Assembly (NCBI GenBank): GCA_963774075.1 | Contig: CAVZDP010000003.1 | Span: 558,001 to 622,000, forward strand | Direction: 5' to 3' | DNA length: 64,000 nt | Source of the DNA: JBBQNR01 sp963774075 | GTDB lineage: Bacteria > Actinomycetota > Thermoleophilia > Solirubrobacterales > JBBDJG01 | In this document: positions 1-10,300 of the stretch, piece by piece | How positions within the stretch are numbered: the stretch's first letter is position 1 | Layout of the letters: each line of letters begins with the position of its first letter | The notes under the pieces: model-generated | What the model was told of the DNA's origin: nothing | Databases searched by the model: none | What the model saw: the letters and a program-made list of their open reading frames with translations, nothing else | Program-made: the position numbers and the translations under genes

Positions 1-554
1 ACGCCGAGCCGGGTGCGGAGCGCCTGGTAGACGAAGCCCCGGAAGAAGAACTCCTCCACCACCGGCGCGACCCCGATCACGAACACTCCGGTAACGATCG
101 CGAGAACGGTGCTCTCGTCGGCGCCCAGCTGCTGCGGGAGGTCGTCGCTCGGTGGTTGGGTGATGGAGACGTAGATCGCCGACACCACGAAGTAGGCGGT
201 CATCGCCAAGAGCGCCCAACCAAGCGCCGACGCCCCGAAAGGCCGGAAGCCGAACTGGCGAGCGCTCGGCCGCCCGAGCCTCTCGGCCATCAGGAGCGCG
301 GTGGCGATGAAGACGGCGCTCTGGCCGGCGATCGCTGCGAACTCGAACGACGGGCTGTCGCCCGGGTCGTCGTAGCCGACGGCGAGATAGACCGTCGCGA
401 TGATGGCCGTGAGGACGAAGGTGCCCACGAGGGCCACCAGCAGCCCGATCAGGCCGACTGAGGGCGGCCAGGCCGGGCTCTCCGGGTCACCCCGCTGGGG
501 CGGGCCACCGGCCAGCGCCGGCGGCAGGGATTGGGCTTCGTCGCGTGCTTCCAA
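1..554 (-). CDS. CPBP-family intramembrane metalloprotease (partial, C-terminus outside window)
   Basis: My own translation of the minus strand gives a hydrophobic protein ending at the window edge with APVVEEFFFRGFVYQALRTR, the EExxxR motif of the CPBP/Abi (CAAX-protease-like) family. Family members are multi-pass membrane proteins, often prenyl-protein proteases or bacteriocin-immunity-like proteins; the substrate here is unknown. About 45 Pro/Ala-rich residues precede several hydrophobic segments. No ATG or GTG lies at a sensible place, so I chose a TTG at 552-554. The second conserved motif block lies outside the window. Family call firm, start uncertain. Confidence 0.75.
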   Translation of the reverse strand, partial: MEARDEAQSLPPALAGGPPQRGDPESPAWPPSVGLIGLLVALVGTFVLTAIIATVYLAVGYDDPGDSPSFEFAAIAGQSAVFIATALLMAERLGRPSARQFGFRPFGASALGWALLAMTAYFVVSAIYVSITQPPSDDLPQQLGADESTVLAIVTGVFVIGVAPVVEEFFFRGFVYQALRTRLG

Positions 555-600
555 AGTGGCTACATCTTTTCGTATACGGCCGAAATGGCCGCCGCCCAAC

Positions 601-768
601 CTAAGAACCTCTAACGGAATGCCCGCGATGCCTGAGGCCGCGAGAATCAAGTCAGCCAAGGACGCAGGGAGGCCCCATACCCAAGCGGTATGGGGCCGAC
701 CGAGGACGCAGGATGGCGACGATTCGCAGCTGCGTCAGGCGTTGCGGGTGTTTCTGTTAGAGGTTCTA
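601..768. repeat. Imperfect ~50-bp inverted repeat flanking a perfect 11-bp hairpin
   Basis: The left arm begins CTAAGAACCTCTAAC (601-615) and the right arm ends GTTAGAGGTTCTAAG (756-770, near-exact reverse complement). The arms remain roughly 75-80% matching inward for about 48 bases by eye. In the middle, GGCCCCATACC (671-681) and GGTATGGGGCC (687-697) form a perfect 11-bp stem with a 5-base loop. The right arm overlaps the TAG stop of the HAD gene. The structure resembles a MITE-like or other palindromic mobile fragment; no clear target-site duplication was seen. It could also work as a terminator for the HAD gene. Confidence 0.6.
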
Positions 769-1470
769 AGGCGGGGTCAGGACGAGGGAGAGCACGTCGG
801 AGAGCGAGAACACCCTCTCCGCGTCCGGCGCGGCGGCGCTCGCCTGGCGGTCGAGCAGGACCGCGCGCAGCTCCGCGGCTCTCGCCCCGGCGACGTCCGT
901 TTCGAGGGAGTCGCCCACGAACAGTGCCGTCGCGGCGTCCGTGCGAAGCTGCTCGAGAGCGGTCGCGAAGATCCGCGGGTCCGGCTTGGTGGCTCCGACC
1001 TGGGCCGAGACGACGACCGCGTCGAAGGCGCCGGCGAGGCCGACGTCGGCAAGCACCAAGCGAAGCGAGCAGTCCCAGTTGGAAACGACGGCGAGGCGCA
1101 GGCCGGCCTCGCGCAGGGCGGCGAGCGTGGGCGCCGCATCGGGATACGGCGTGAAGCGAAGGGAGTCCAGCAGCGCCTCGCGAACCTGCTCGAGCGAGAG
1201 CGACGCCACAGCGGGAAGCCGCTCGCGCAGGACCTCGGCGCAGCGCAGGCGAAGCTCCTCGAGCGAGCTCTGGTCCCGCCCCTCCTGATGGTGCTCGCGG
1301 TAATAGGACATCTCGGCGAGCATCGCCTCGCGCGCCTCCTGCTCGTCGACGTCGATCCCATGGCGCGCGCGCAGCACCGCCCGCAGCAACGGCCACGGAG
1401 GCTCGAGCTCGACAAGGGTGCCGAGCGCGTCGAAGAGGACTGCGCGGTAGCGGGATCCCGCCGTCTGCAC
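766..1470 (-). CDS. HAD-superfamily hydrolase (haloacid dehalogenase-like)
   Basis: A 234-residue protein with the HAD signatures in order: motif I RAVLFDALGT near the N-terminus (nucleophile Asp), the helical cap, motif II VVSNWD, motif III KPDPRIF and motif IV VGDSLETDVAGA. Motif I is DxLGT, not DxDGT, so the general-acid Asp typical of phosphatases is absent. That pattern is closer to the 2-haloacid dehalogenase branch, but the substrate cannot be read from sequence. The GTG start is 8 bases downstream of the oxidoreductase stop, suggesting co-transcription. The stop codon lies inside the inverted repeat 601-768. Confidence 0.8.
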   Translation of the reverse strand: MQTAGSRYRAVLFDALGTLVELEPPWPLLRAVLRARHGIDVDEQEAREAMLAEMSYYREHHQEGRDQSSLEELRLRCAEVLRERLPAVASLSLEQVREALLDSLRFTPYPDAAPTLAALREAGLRLAVVSNWDCSLRLVLADVGLAGAFDAVVVSAQVGATKPDPRIFATALEQLRTDAATALFVGDSLETDVAGARAAELRAVLLDRQASAAAPDAERVFSLSDVLSLVLTPP

Positions 1471-1478
1471 TGAGCCGG

Positions 1479-3677
1479 TCAGGCGGGGGCTGCGACCGGG
1501 TCCGCCGCGAGCGGCGCGCCGGTCTCGACCACCGGCTCTACGCGGACCGGGATGCCGTTGAGGTGCGCCATGCCGGCCAGCCGTTCGAGCGACTCCGGGT
1601 CCGACGGGGTGAGCAGGTTGACGTTGACCCCGTCCGTCTTGTTCGCGAGCCGCCAGCCTCCCTTGTGGCCCCAGCCATGAGGCAGCGCCACCGTCCCGGG
1701 CATCATCTCGTCCGTCACGATGACCGGAACCTCGACTTCGCCCGCCGCGGACACCACGCGCGCGCGGTCTCCGTCGCCAAGCCCGGCGCGCTCGGCATCC
1801 TCCGGGTGGATGCGCATCGCGTGCGTGCGCCCACCGCGCATGAGCAGTGGCGCGTTGTGCATCCAGGAGTTGTGCGAGCGAAGCTCCCTCATCCCGATCA
1901 GCTTGAGCGGGAACTCGGCGCTGTCGCCGTTCACCGATCCGAGCCGGGCGAGCTCGGACGCGATCGCCGGGTCGCGTAGGTGCACGCGCTTGTCCCGATG
2001 GCGGATCTTGTCCCGTAGGACGCCGGTTGCGATGTGGTCGTCGAGCACGATCCCATGCGGCGAACGGGCGACCTTCGACAACGTCAGGCCGGAGCGCCGC
2101 AGCCCGAGCCGATCGCCGGCGGGACCGATCCGGAACAGGAGGTCGACCAGCCGCCGCGGGCTCAGCCGCAGGCCGAGCCTCGCCAGCCGGCGCAGAGCCG
2201 GAACGCTGTAGGGCTGGACCCCGATCGAGCGCGCCAGCTCCTCGATCACCTGCCACTCCTCGCGCGCCTCTCCCGCCGGCTCCACGACGGCGTCAGTGAC
2301 CTGGATGAACGGCTTGCTGAAGAAGCCGAGGAACGCCACCGGCACGTCGTCCCGCTCCAGGAACGTGGTCGAAGGAAGCACGTAGTGGGCGTGCTTGTTG
2401 GTCTCGTTCACGTAGAAGTCGAGCGACACCATCAGATCGAGCCCCCCGAGCGCGGCCTCGAGCGCGTTGCCGTCGGGGACCGAGAGAACCGGGTTGCCGG
2501 CGGACACGAAGAAGGCGCGGATCTGCCGCTCTCCGGGAGTGGTCATCTCCTTCGGCAGCAGCGTCGCGGGAAGGTTCCCGATCACGTCCGGGAAGTCCCC
2601 GATCCGGGAGCGCGTCTTGCCGTACGTCGCGAGGCCGGCGCGCTCGCCGATCTCGTCGAGCGCAATCGCGGGACGGCCGAAGACGGCGCCGCCGGGTCGG
2701 TCGAGGTTGCCCGTGACGGCGTTGAGAGCGTCGAGCAGATACGCGACCAGCGTGCCGAAGCGACCCAGACAGGAGCCCGTGCGCCCGTAGGCGGCGGCGC
2801 CATTCGCGGTCCCGAAGGCCCAGGCGATCTCGCGCACCTGTTCGGCGGGCACTCCGGTCAGCTCGGCGGTGCGCTCGGGGGCGAATGCAGCCGCCTCCTG
2901 CGCGAGCGCCTCCACGCCTGCGGTCTGCTTCGCCACGAAGTCGCGGTCCACGAGGTCCTGCTCGAAGATGACGTGGAGGATCGAGAGCAGCAGCCAGGCG
3001 TCGGCGTCCGGGCGCACGGCGACGTGCTCGAACTGGCGCGCCGTCTCGGTGCGGCGCGGATCGACGACGACCACGCGCCCACCGCGCTCCGTGATCGCCA
3101 GGAGCTGCTCGCGCACCCGCGGGGCTGACAGGACCGAGCCGTGCGAGACGAGCGGGTTGGCCCCCACCATCAGGAGGAGCTCCGTTCGCTCGATGTCCGG
3201 GATCGGAACGACCAGGGGAGAGCCGTAGAGGAGCGCCGACGCCGCGAAGCGGTTGTTCACGTCCTGAGAGCCGGCCGAGTAGTAGTGGGGCGAGCCCAGC
3301 CCGTCGAGGAAGCCCTTCACCCACAGCGTGTGGCTGTAGCTGAAGGCGCCCGGGTTGCCCATGTACCAGGCCACGGACGCCGGCCCGCGCAGCCCGACGA
3401 TCCGCTTCAAGGACGAGCCGATGTCGCTCATCGCCTCGTCCCAGCTCACGCGCTCGAACTCACCCGGCCCGCCAACCCGCTTCAGCGGGTAAAGGACGCG
3501 GTCGGGATCGTTCTGCACGTCTACCATCGCGATCCCCTTCGGACAGGCATAGCCCTGGGAGAGCGGATGGTCGCGGTCGGGGCGAAGCTTGGTCAGCCGA
3601 CCGTCCTCGACGGTGGCGACCATCCCGCACAGCGGCTCGCAGATGCGACAGAACGTGACCCGCTCCTCGACCGCCAT
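1479..3677 (-). CDS. Molybdopterin-dependent oxidoreductase (MopB family, [4Fe-4S])
   Basis: A 732-residue MopB-superfamily protein. The N-terminus has the 4Fe-4S ligand set FCRICEPLCGM followed by YACPKG, then the molybdopterin-guanine-dinucleotide binding core (for example LLMVGANPLVSH and AGNPVLSVPDG). The C-terminal beta-barrel carries a typical HAMRIHPEDAERAGL segment. It resembles formate-dehydrogenase/assimilatory-type catalytic subunits, but no electron-transfer partner, chaperone or transporter gene adjoins it, so the substrate is unknown. No Tat signal is visible, implying a cytoplasmic enzyme. It is divergent from the PBP gene and probably heads a two-gene unit with the HAD hydrolase. 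Confidence 0.85.
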   Translation of the reverse strand: MAVEERVTFCRICEPLCGMVATVEDGRLTKLRPDRDHPLSQGYACPKGIAMVDVQNDPDRVLYPLKRVGGPGEFERVSWDEAMSDIGSSLKRIVGLRGPASVAWYMGNPGAFSYSHTLWVKGFLDGLGSPHYYSAGSQDVNNRFAASALLYGSPLVVPIPDIERTELLLMVGANPLVSHGSVLSAPRVREQLLAITERGGRVVVVDPRRTETARQFEHVAVRPDADAWLLLSILHVIFEQDLVDRDFVAKQTAGVEALAQEAAAFAPERTAELTGVPAEQVREIAWAFGTANGAAAYGRTGSCLGRFGTLVAYLLDALNAVTGNLDRPGGAVFGRPAIALDEIGERAGLATYGKTRSRIGDFPDVIGNLPATLLPKEMTTPGERQIRAFFVSAGNPVLSVPDGNALEAALGGLDLMVSLDFYVNETNKHAHYVLPSTTFLERDDVPVAFLGFFSKPFIQVTDAVVEPAGEAREEWQVIEELARSIGVQPYSVPALRRLARLGLRLSPRRLVDLLFRIGPAGDRLGLRRSGLTLSKVARSPHGIVLDDHIATGVLRDKIRHRDKRVHLRDPAIASELARLGSVNGDSAEFPLKLIGMRELRSHNSWMHNAPLLMRGGRTHAMRIHPEDAERAGLGDGDRARVVSAAGEVEVPVIVTDEMMPGTVALPHGWGHKGGWRLANKTDGVNVNLLTPSDPESLERLAGMAHLNGIPVRVEPVVETGAPLAADPVAAPA

Positions 3678-3851
3678 GGGCGGAGTCTACCCGCCCGGGC
3701 AGGCCCGAAAGGTGCCTCCGCTCACACGCCGGCCCCTGGGCTCCGCGGCCATCCGCGGCACCCCCCGAGCACCCCCCCTATACTCGTTTGGTCTCCCGGG
3801 CAGGGACTAGCCGGCATCGTCCGAATGCCGGGTTTACCGGGAAACTCGTCC

Positions 3852-6005
3852 ATGACCTACCGCGAGCGAAAGCGAAACCGCCGCGGCCGGAAGCGAAGCA
3901 AGATCCTGCTGGCGCTGCTGGTGCTCGGCATCTGCGTCGTCATCGCCACGCTGTCGCTGGTCGGCTACGTGCTGGCAGTCGGGGCCAGCGGGCCGCCGCT
4001 CGCCTCCCTCAAGCCGGTGGACCAGGGCACGAGCTCGGTGGTCTACGCCGCCGACGGCAGCCGGCTCGGATTCATCCAGTCCGACGAGATCCGAACCCCC
4101 GTGCCTCTGCGCAACATGCCCGAGTCCCTGCGGGCGGCTACGGTCGCGATCGAGGACGAGCGCTTCTATGGACACGATGGCGTCGACTACGAGGGCATCG
4201 TGCGAGCCGCGTTCAAGAACCTCGAGGCCGGCAAGGCCGTGGAGGGTGGCTCGACCATCACGCAACAGCTCGTCCGCAACCTCTACGTCGGCCGCGAGCG
4301 CACGCTCCAGCGCAAGATCCGGGAGGCGAAGCTCGCGCTCGAGCTGGAGCGCAGGCACTCGAAGAAGTGGATCCTCGAGAGCTACATCAACTCGGTCGCC
4401 TACGGGACGCTGGCGGGCCAGACGGCCGTGGGAGCGCAGGCGGCCGCGCAGACCTTCTTCTCCAAGAACGCCCGGCAGCTCACGCTCGAGGATTCGGCGC
4501 TGCTCGCCGGGCTGCCGCAGGCGCCGAGCGAGCTGAACCCGTTCCAGAATCCCCGTGGCGCGCTCGAGCGGCGCAACCGGGTGCTGCGCAAGATGGCGAA
4601 GCTCGGCTACATCACGCAGGCACGAGCCGAGGAGGCGATCGCCGCGCCGCTCGGACTGCGGCGAGGCGACCTCTACACGCGCATCCGTGAGCCCTTCTTC
4701 TTCGACTACGTCAAGCAGCAGCTCATCGACAAGTTCGGAGTGAACACGGTGCGCAAGGGAGGGTTGAAGGTCCACACCACCATCGATCCCAAGCTCCAGG
4801 CCGCCGGCCGCAAGGCGATCGACTCCACCCTTCCCTACCCGGCCGACCCGAGCGCCGCCGTCGTGGCGATCGACCCGCGCAACGGCTACATCCGGGCGAT
4901 GGCCTCGAGCTCGAGCTACAAGAAGCAGTTCAACCTCGCCGCCCAGGGGCACCGTCAGCCCGGCTCCGCCTTCAAGACCTTCGTCCTGGTCACCGCCCTC
5001 AAGCGCGGCGTCAACCCGTACTCGACGAGCTACGTTTCCAAGCCGCTCGATCTCAAGACCGCGGACTACGGGCCGTGGAAGGTGCAGACCTACGACCAGA
5101 CCTACGGCGGGACGATGAACCTCGTCCGCGCGACGCTTCGCTCGGACAACACCGTCTACGCGCAGCTCGACCTCGATCTCGGTCCGAAGAGCGTCGCCGA
5201 GACCGCGAAGGAGCTGGGGATCACGACCAAGCTCGACGGCTACCCGGCCGAAGGCCTCGGAGGCCTGACGCGCGGCGTGTCGCCGCTCGAGATGGCGAAC
5301 GCCTACGCGACGCTCGCGTCCGGCGGCATCCGCAACCGCCCGATCGCGATAAAGCGCGTCGTGTTCCCCGGAGGGGACGTGGAGGACCTCGGCAAGCCCA
5401 AGCGCGAGCGCGTGCTCTCCGACGCGGTCGCCTACGAGGCCACCAAGATCCTGAAGCAGAACGTTCAGAGCGGCACGGGCACGCGAGCCAACATCGGCTG
5501 CCCCTCGGCCGGCAAGACCGGCACGACAGACAACTTCAACGACGCCTGGTTCGTCGGCTACACGCCGAGCTTCGCGGCATCGGCCTGGGTCGGCTATCCG
5601 AACGCCCTGCGGGAGATGCGAAGCGTGCACGGCATCTCGGTCGCCGGTGGAACGTTCCCGGCCGAGATATGGAACAAGTTCATGCAGGTCGCCAAGGCGG
5701 CCGAGTGCGGCGACTTCGAGCGACCCACGGGCACGGTCCAGTGGTCACCCTTCTTCGGCAAGTTCTCGACGCAGGGCGGCTACTACCGCAGCGACACATA
5801 CAGCTACGGGGGTCAGGCCGAGGGCCAGGAAGAGCAGAAGCGCCAGGGCGACACCGAGGGCGGTGGCTACCGCGGCTACGACCCGCGGCTCTACGAGGAC
5901 GATCCGTCACCGGGCAACTCCAACCCGGGCGGTGGCGGTCAGGGAGGTGACACCGGCGGCGCCGGGACAGGCGGAGGCCAGGACGGAGGGTCGGGCGGCC
6001 TCTAG
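3852..6005 (+). CDS. Class A penicillin-binding protein (bifunctional transglycosylase/transpeptidase)
   Basis: A 717-residue peptidoglycan synthase that polymerises lipid II and cross-links stem peptides outside the membrane. A very basic cytoplasmic tail (MTYRERKRNRRGRKRSK) precedes one membrane anchor. The GT51 domain has EDERFYGHDGVD and GGSTITQQLVRN. The transpeptidase domain shows SxxK as SAFK (Ser about 371), SDN (about 430) and KTGT (about 555). The C-terminus is a Gly/Pro/Ser-rich disordered tail. An in-frame ATG at 3825 is an alternative start; ATG 3852 has GGGA about 10 bases upstream. A TATACT hexamer at about 3779-3784 may be the -10 box. Confidence 0.92.
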   Translation: MTYRERKRNRRGRKRSKILLALLVLGICVVIATLSLVGYVLAVGASGPPLASLKPVDQGTSSVVYAADGSRLGFIQSDEIRTPVPLRNMPESLRAATVAIEDERFYGHDGVDYEGIVRAAFKNLEAGKAVEGGSTITQQLVRNLYVGRERTLQRKIREAKLALELERRHSKKWILESYINSVAYGTLAGQTAVGAQAAAQTFFSKNARQLTLEDSALLAGLPQAPSELNPFQNPRGALERRNRVLRKMAKLGYITQARAEEAIAAPLGLRRGDLYTRIREPFFFDYVKQQLIDKFGVNTVRKGGLKVHTTIDPKLQAAGRKAIDSTLPYPADPSAAVVAIDPRNGYIRAMASSSSYKKQFNLAAQGHRQPGSAFKTFVLVTALKRGVNPYSTSYVSKPLDLKTADYGPWKVQTYDQTYGGTMNLVRATLRSDNTVYAQLDLDLGPKSVAETAKELGITTKLDGYPAEGLGGLTRGVSPLEMANAYATLASGGIRNRPIAIKRVVFPGGDVEDLGKPKRERVLSDAVAYEATKILKQNVQSGTGTRANIGCPSAGKTGTTDNFNDAWFVGYTPSFAASAWVGYPNALREMRSVHGISVAGGTFPAEIWNKFMQVAKAAECGDFERPTGTVQWSPFFGKFSTQGGYYRSDTYSYGGQAEGQEEQKRQGDTEGGGYRGYDPRLYEDDPSPGNSNPGGGGQGGDTGGAGTGGGQDGGSGGL

Positions 6006-6033
6006 ATTGGTTCCGTCCAGGGCTTCTGGAGCC

Positions 6034-7383
6034 GTGGGCCTGGGGGCCGGCGTTCCCCGCTTCGATCGCCCGCTCTCCGAGCGCATCGGGCGCAGGGGCG
6101 CGCTCGCGTCGTTGCTGGCACTGGGCCTGGTCTATGCGGCCCTCGCGATCCCGGTCGCCTCCTCCCACTCGACGGTCGTGCTGGCGGCCGCGGAGCGCTC
6201 GCCGGAGTGGCTGCTCGGACCCTGGCAGGTGGCCGGCGCGAGCGGCGCCGACGGCGCGCTCACCGGACCGCTGTTCTACGCGGGTCTGTGGGTGGCCATG
6301 CTCGCGTACGTCGTCGTGCTGCTCGCCTGGAGGCAGATCGGCGCTCGCCTGGCGCTGACCTCGATCGCTGCCTTTCATCTGCTGTTCGTGCTCGCCCCCC
6401 CGCTGCTCTCACAGGACGTGTTCAGCTACATCTCCTACGCGCGCCTCGAGGTCGTGCACGGGTTGAGCCCGTACACGCACAGCCCCGACGACGTCCCCAC
6501 CGACGCCGCCTTCGCGTTCGCCGGATCGAAGGACGCGACGAGCGTCTACGGGCCGCTGTTCACGCTCCTGACGTATCCGTTCGCAAAGGTGGGCGTGCCG
6601 GTCGCCTTCTGGGCCTTGAAGGCGCTGGCGGGGCTCGCGAGCCTCGGGATCGTGGCGCTCGCCTGGTCGTGCGCGCGCCGCATGGGGCGCGAGCCGCTCT
6701 TCGCCGCCATGGCCATCGGCCTCAACCCGCTCGTGCTCGTTCACGTCGTCGGTGGAGCCCACAACGACGCCCTCGTGGTGCTGGTGACGATGGGCGCCGT
6801 CGCGGCCGCCCTCACCCCGCATCGAGAGCGGCTGGCGGGAGCGGTCAGCGTCGGGGCGGCGGCCCTGAAGGCGTCCGCCGGCCTGGTGCTGCCGTTCCTC
6901 GTGGCCGGCTCGCGGCGGCGGTGGGCCACGATCGCGGCTGCGGCGCTCTCCGGAGTCGCCGTGCTGGCGCTGAGCGTCGTCGCGTTCGGGTCCGACGCGC
7001 TCGACGCCTTCGGGATCATCGGAGAGAACCAGGAGCGGACGAGCAGGTGGAGCGTCCCGCAGCGAACGGCGGACGGCATCGCGCTGGTGAGCGGTGGCTC
7101 GGCCGGCGCGATCGTGGACTACACGCGCGCGGCTTTCGCGGTCGCGTTCGTGGCGGTGCTTGCGCTGCTGGTGCGCCGCGCCTTCCGCGAGCCACCCGGG
7201 TCCCAATGGTGGGTCGAGGGCGCGGGATGGGCGACGCTCGGCCTGCTGCTGGCCTCCGCCTGGCTGGTCCCCTGGTACGCGATCTGGCTGCTGCCCTTCG
7301 CGGCGCTTGCTGCGCGTCCGGCGTTGCTCACGGCGACGATGGCGTTCTGCGCCTACATGCTGGTGATAGCGGTCCCGCTCTAA
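6034..7383 (+). CDS. GT-C family membrane glycosyltransferase, MptB-like
   Basis: A polytopic membrane protein of about 449 residues with 10 or more hydrophobic segments. The block SQDVFSYISYARL followed by HGLSPYTHSPDD resembles the catalytic loop of actinobacterial polyprenol-phosphomannose-dependent mannosyltransferases (MptB/GT87-like GT-C fold), where the Asp after the first extracellular segment is catalytic. It probably adds a sugar from a polyprenyl-phosphate donor to an envelope glycan. It follows the PBP gene closely. The start is uncertain (GTG 6034 or TTG 6007). Its TAA stop overlaps the stop of the convergent surface-protein gene by 4 bases. Confidence 0.75.
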   Translation: MGLGAGVPRFDRPLSERIGRRGALASLLALGLVYAALAIPVASSHSTVVLAAAERSPEWLLGPWQVAGASGADGALTGPLFYAGLWVAMLAYVVVLLAWRQIGARLALTSIAAFHLLFVLAPPLLSQDVFSYISYARLEVVHGLSPYTHSPDDVPTDAAFAFAGSKDATSVYGPLFTLLTYPFAKVGVPVAFWALKALAGLASLGIVALAWSCARRMGREPLFAAMAIGLNPLVLVHVVGGAHNDALVVLVTMGAVAAALTPHRERLAGAVSVGAAALKASAGLVLPFLVAGSRRRWATIAAAALSGVAVLALSVVAFGSDALDAFGIIGENQERTSRWSVPQRTADGIALVSGGSAGAIVDYTRAAFAVAFVAVLALLVRRAFREPPGSQWWVEGAGWATLGLLLASAWLVPWYAIWLLPFAALAARPALLTATMAFCAYMLVIAVPL

Positions 7384-10300
7384 GGAGTGAAGACGCCTGG
7401 AACGAGGTACGGCTGCTCGTCGCCCGAGCCGCAGCTCGGTGGGCAGCTTCCTTGCGGTGGTGTCAGCGTGCCATCGGGACCGGCGTCCATGATCGCCAGC
7501 TCCTGGATGGCGATGATCGCCCGGTGCTGCTCGAGTGCAAAGCCGGGGATGAGGGCGTTGATGCGCGTCGTGCCCGGGAGCAGGCAGCGGGCGCCGACGG
7601 TCGTGCTCGGAGTGGCGCTGCAGTTGACGGGAATCGTGAGCTCGACTGTGTCCGCTTCCGTTCCGGAGCCCTCGTTGAGCGGTGAATTCCGTCGGTCGGT
7701 CACCCGCAGCCTGGCTGCAAGCATCACGCTCCCGGTGTAATCGGCGCCGTCGCTGCGCCTCCGGACGTCCGTTACGTCGACGGACACGCGGACGTCGAGG
7801 TCATTTCCGGGCGTGGAAGGCGGGACCGGAATCGTGCTCTCGACGTCGAGCCGCACTTGGCCCCGACCGGAGCCTATGGCCGACGTCGTGAGCTGCGAGG
7901 ACTCGAGCTCGGCAGGTGTGCACGACGGCGCATTGAGCGGGCCGACGTGATTGCTGTTCGGCGCAACGCAGCGCCTGAATGCGGGAACCAGTGATGTGGT
8001 CCAGGGAGTGCCACCACCTGGGCGCGGATAGACGCCGGTGTTCACGAACGTGCACTTGACCGTCTCGCCCGGGTCCACGTTGACGATCGCGGTGTTCGCG
8101 GGTGAGTTTCCGGTGCTCGGCGTCGCGGACTGGTCGTCATCACAGACGACGCCGATCGCGAAGTCGACGTTCGGGGTTTCCGCCACCCTGTAGTTGTTGA
8201 CCGGGAGCATGCGAGCGAACGTCCGGCTCTTCGGCAGCCCACCATCCGTCGGATCGTCGTCGAGCTGGAACGGCGACGGAAGGCTGGTGCCGCCAGCGGG
8301 GGTCGTCGTGGTGTAGTTGAAGTTGGTCTCCTCGTCCGGGAACGCCTCCTTCTCGATCACGATCGTCCCGCGCTTCTCGTTGACGAACGTGCAGGTAATG
8401 GTCTCGCCCGGTGAGACGGAGACGTTCGTGACAGGACTCCCGTCGTCACACGCCGCGCTGCTCAGGTCCCACCATCCGTCGGCGCCCGGCATGTCGGTCT
8501 CGGCAATGCTGTAGCCGCCGCCTGGAGCGATTTCGTCGAACTCGATCGTGTTCGACAGCTCGTTCCCGTTGTCGCCGTCGTCGTCGAGGCTGAAGTTCGT
8601 CGGCGAAAGACCGCCGCCGGCGGTGAACGAGAAGTCCTGGCCCTCCTCCGGACGGGCGTCCTTTACGACGACGATCTTCCCACGCTTGCGGTTCTCGAAG
8701 GTACAGGTGACCGTTTCGCCGGCGCTCAGGGTGATATCGCTCGGCGCGCTTCCGTCGTCGCAGGTCGCATTGGTCAAGTCCCAGCCGGCCGGGACCGTCT
8801 CGGCGACGGAGTAGTCCGAGCGTGGCTCGAGCACGGTGAACTCCTGCCTGCTCGAGAGGCCGTTGTCGTCGTCACCATCGTCGTCGAGCTGGAAGTTCGT
8901 CGGCGACAGGCCGCCTCCGGCCGTAAAGTCGAAGACCTGAGGCGACTGCGGATGCGCGACCTTCCTCACGATGATCCTCGCGCGCTCGTCGACGTTCGTG
9001 AAGGAGCACGTGATCGTCTCGTCAGCCTGCAGGTTGAACGTCAGCGTGCGTTCGTCGACATCGCCGACCGAGTTCGTATCGTCGCAGTCGATATCGGAGA
9101 GCCTGAAGTTCGGCGAGTGGTCGCCTTCGGTCACCGTGTAGTTGCCGCCTGGAGACAGCTGCTCGCAGTTGACCTCGTCGTCGTCCCGCATCCAGGTGGC
9201 GTTGAAGAGGCCGCCGTAGCGTGTGTTGACGCACGAGAACCCTGAAGTCGTGAAGGCAAAGTCCATGTTGAAGGCATCGGCATTCGTCGATTGCACCTGC
9301 TTGTCCCAGACCACCCGGCCCCGCTCGTCGTCGTTCGTGAAGCGGCAGTCGATCGTCTCGTCGGGATCGAGGTTGAAGGTGATCGATCGGCCCTGCAGGT
9401 CGGTCACGCTGGGCGTGGCCGAGTTACCGTCATCGCATGTGATGCCGGAGACCTTGAAGTTGGGCAGATGGTCGGCCTCAGTCACGGTGTAGCTGTTGTT
9501 GGGAGCGAGCTGCTCGCAGTTGACCTCGTCGTCGTGGCGCATGGCGGTGCTGGAGAAGAAGCTCCCGTACCGGCTGCCGTTGCACCAGAAGCCGGAGGTG
9601 CTGAAGCCGAAGTCGGTGTTGTTCGCGTCCGGGTAGTTGGCCGAGCCCATCCGCTTGTCCCAGAGGATGCGGCCCCGCTCGTCGTCGTTCGTGAAGCGGC
9701 AGTCGATCGTCTCGTCGGGATCGAGGTTGAAGGTGATCGATCGGCCCTGCAGGTCGGTCACGCTGGGCGTGGCCGAGTTGCCGTCATCGCATGTGATGCC
9801 GGAGACCTTGAAGTTGGGCAGATGGTCGGCCTCCGTCACGGTGTAGCTGTTGTTGGGAGCGAGCTGCTCGCAGTTGACCTCGTCGTCGTGGCGCATGGCG
9901 GTGCTGGAGAAGAAGCTCCCGTACCGGCTGCCGTTGCACCAGAAGCCGGAGGTGCTGAAGCCGAAGTCGGTGTTGTTCGCGTCCGGGTAGTTGGCCGAGC
10001 CCATCCGCTTGTCCCAGAGGATGCGGCCCCGCTCGTCGTCGTTCGTGAACGTGCAATGGATCGTCTCACGGGGATCGAGGTTGAAGGTGATCGATCGGTC
10101 CTGCAGGTCGGTCACGCTGGGGGTGGCCGAGTTGCCGTCATCGCAGGTGATGTCGGAGACCTTGAAGTTGGGCAGATGGTCGGCCTCGGTCACGGTGTAG
10201 TTTCCGCCCGGCAGCAGCAACGGGCACGTCACTGAATCGTCATGGCGCATGGCGGTGCTGGAGAAGAAGCTGCCGTAGCGACTGCTGTTGCACCAGAAGC

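Noticed and set aside
1..690. Upstream extension of the CPBP frame through the inverted repeat
   Set aside because: The frame stays open but contains no ATG or GTG start and crosses the palindromic element; the hydrophobic core begins well downstream.
3834..5630. A 598-codon minus-strand frame opposite the PBP gene
   Set aside because: The plus strand carries all PBP motifs; the opposite translation is low-complexity Arg/Gly/Val-rich without motifs.
9315..10022. CRISPR-like array
   Set aside because: The repeats are 354 bp, adjacent, coding and in frame; there are no spacers and no cas genes.
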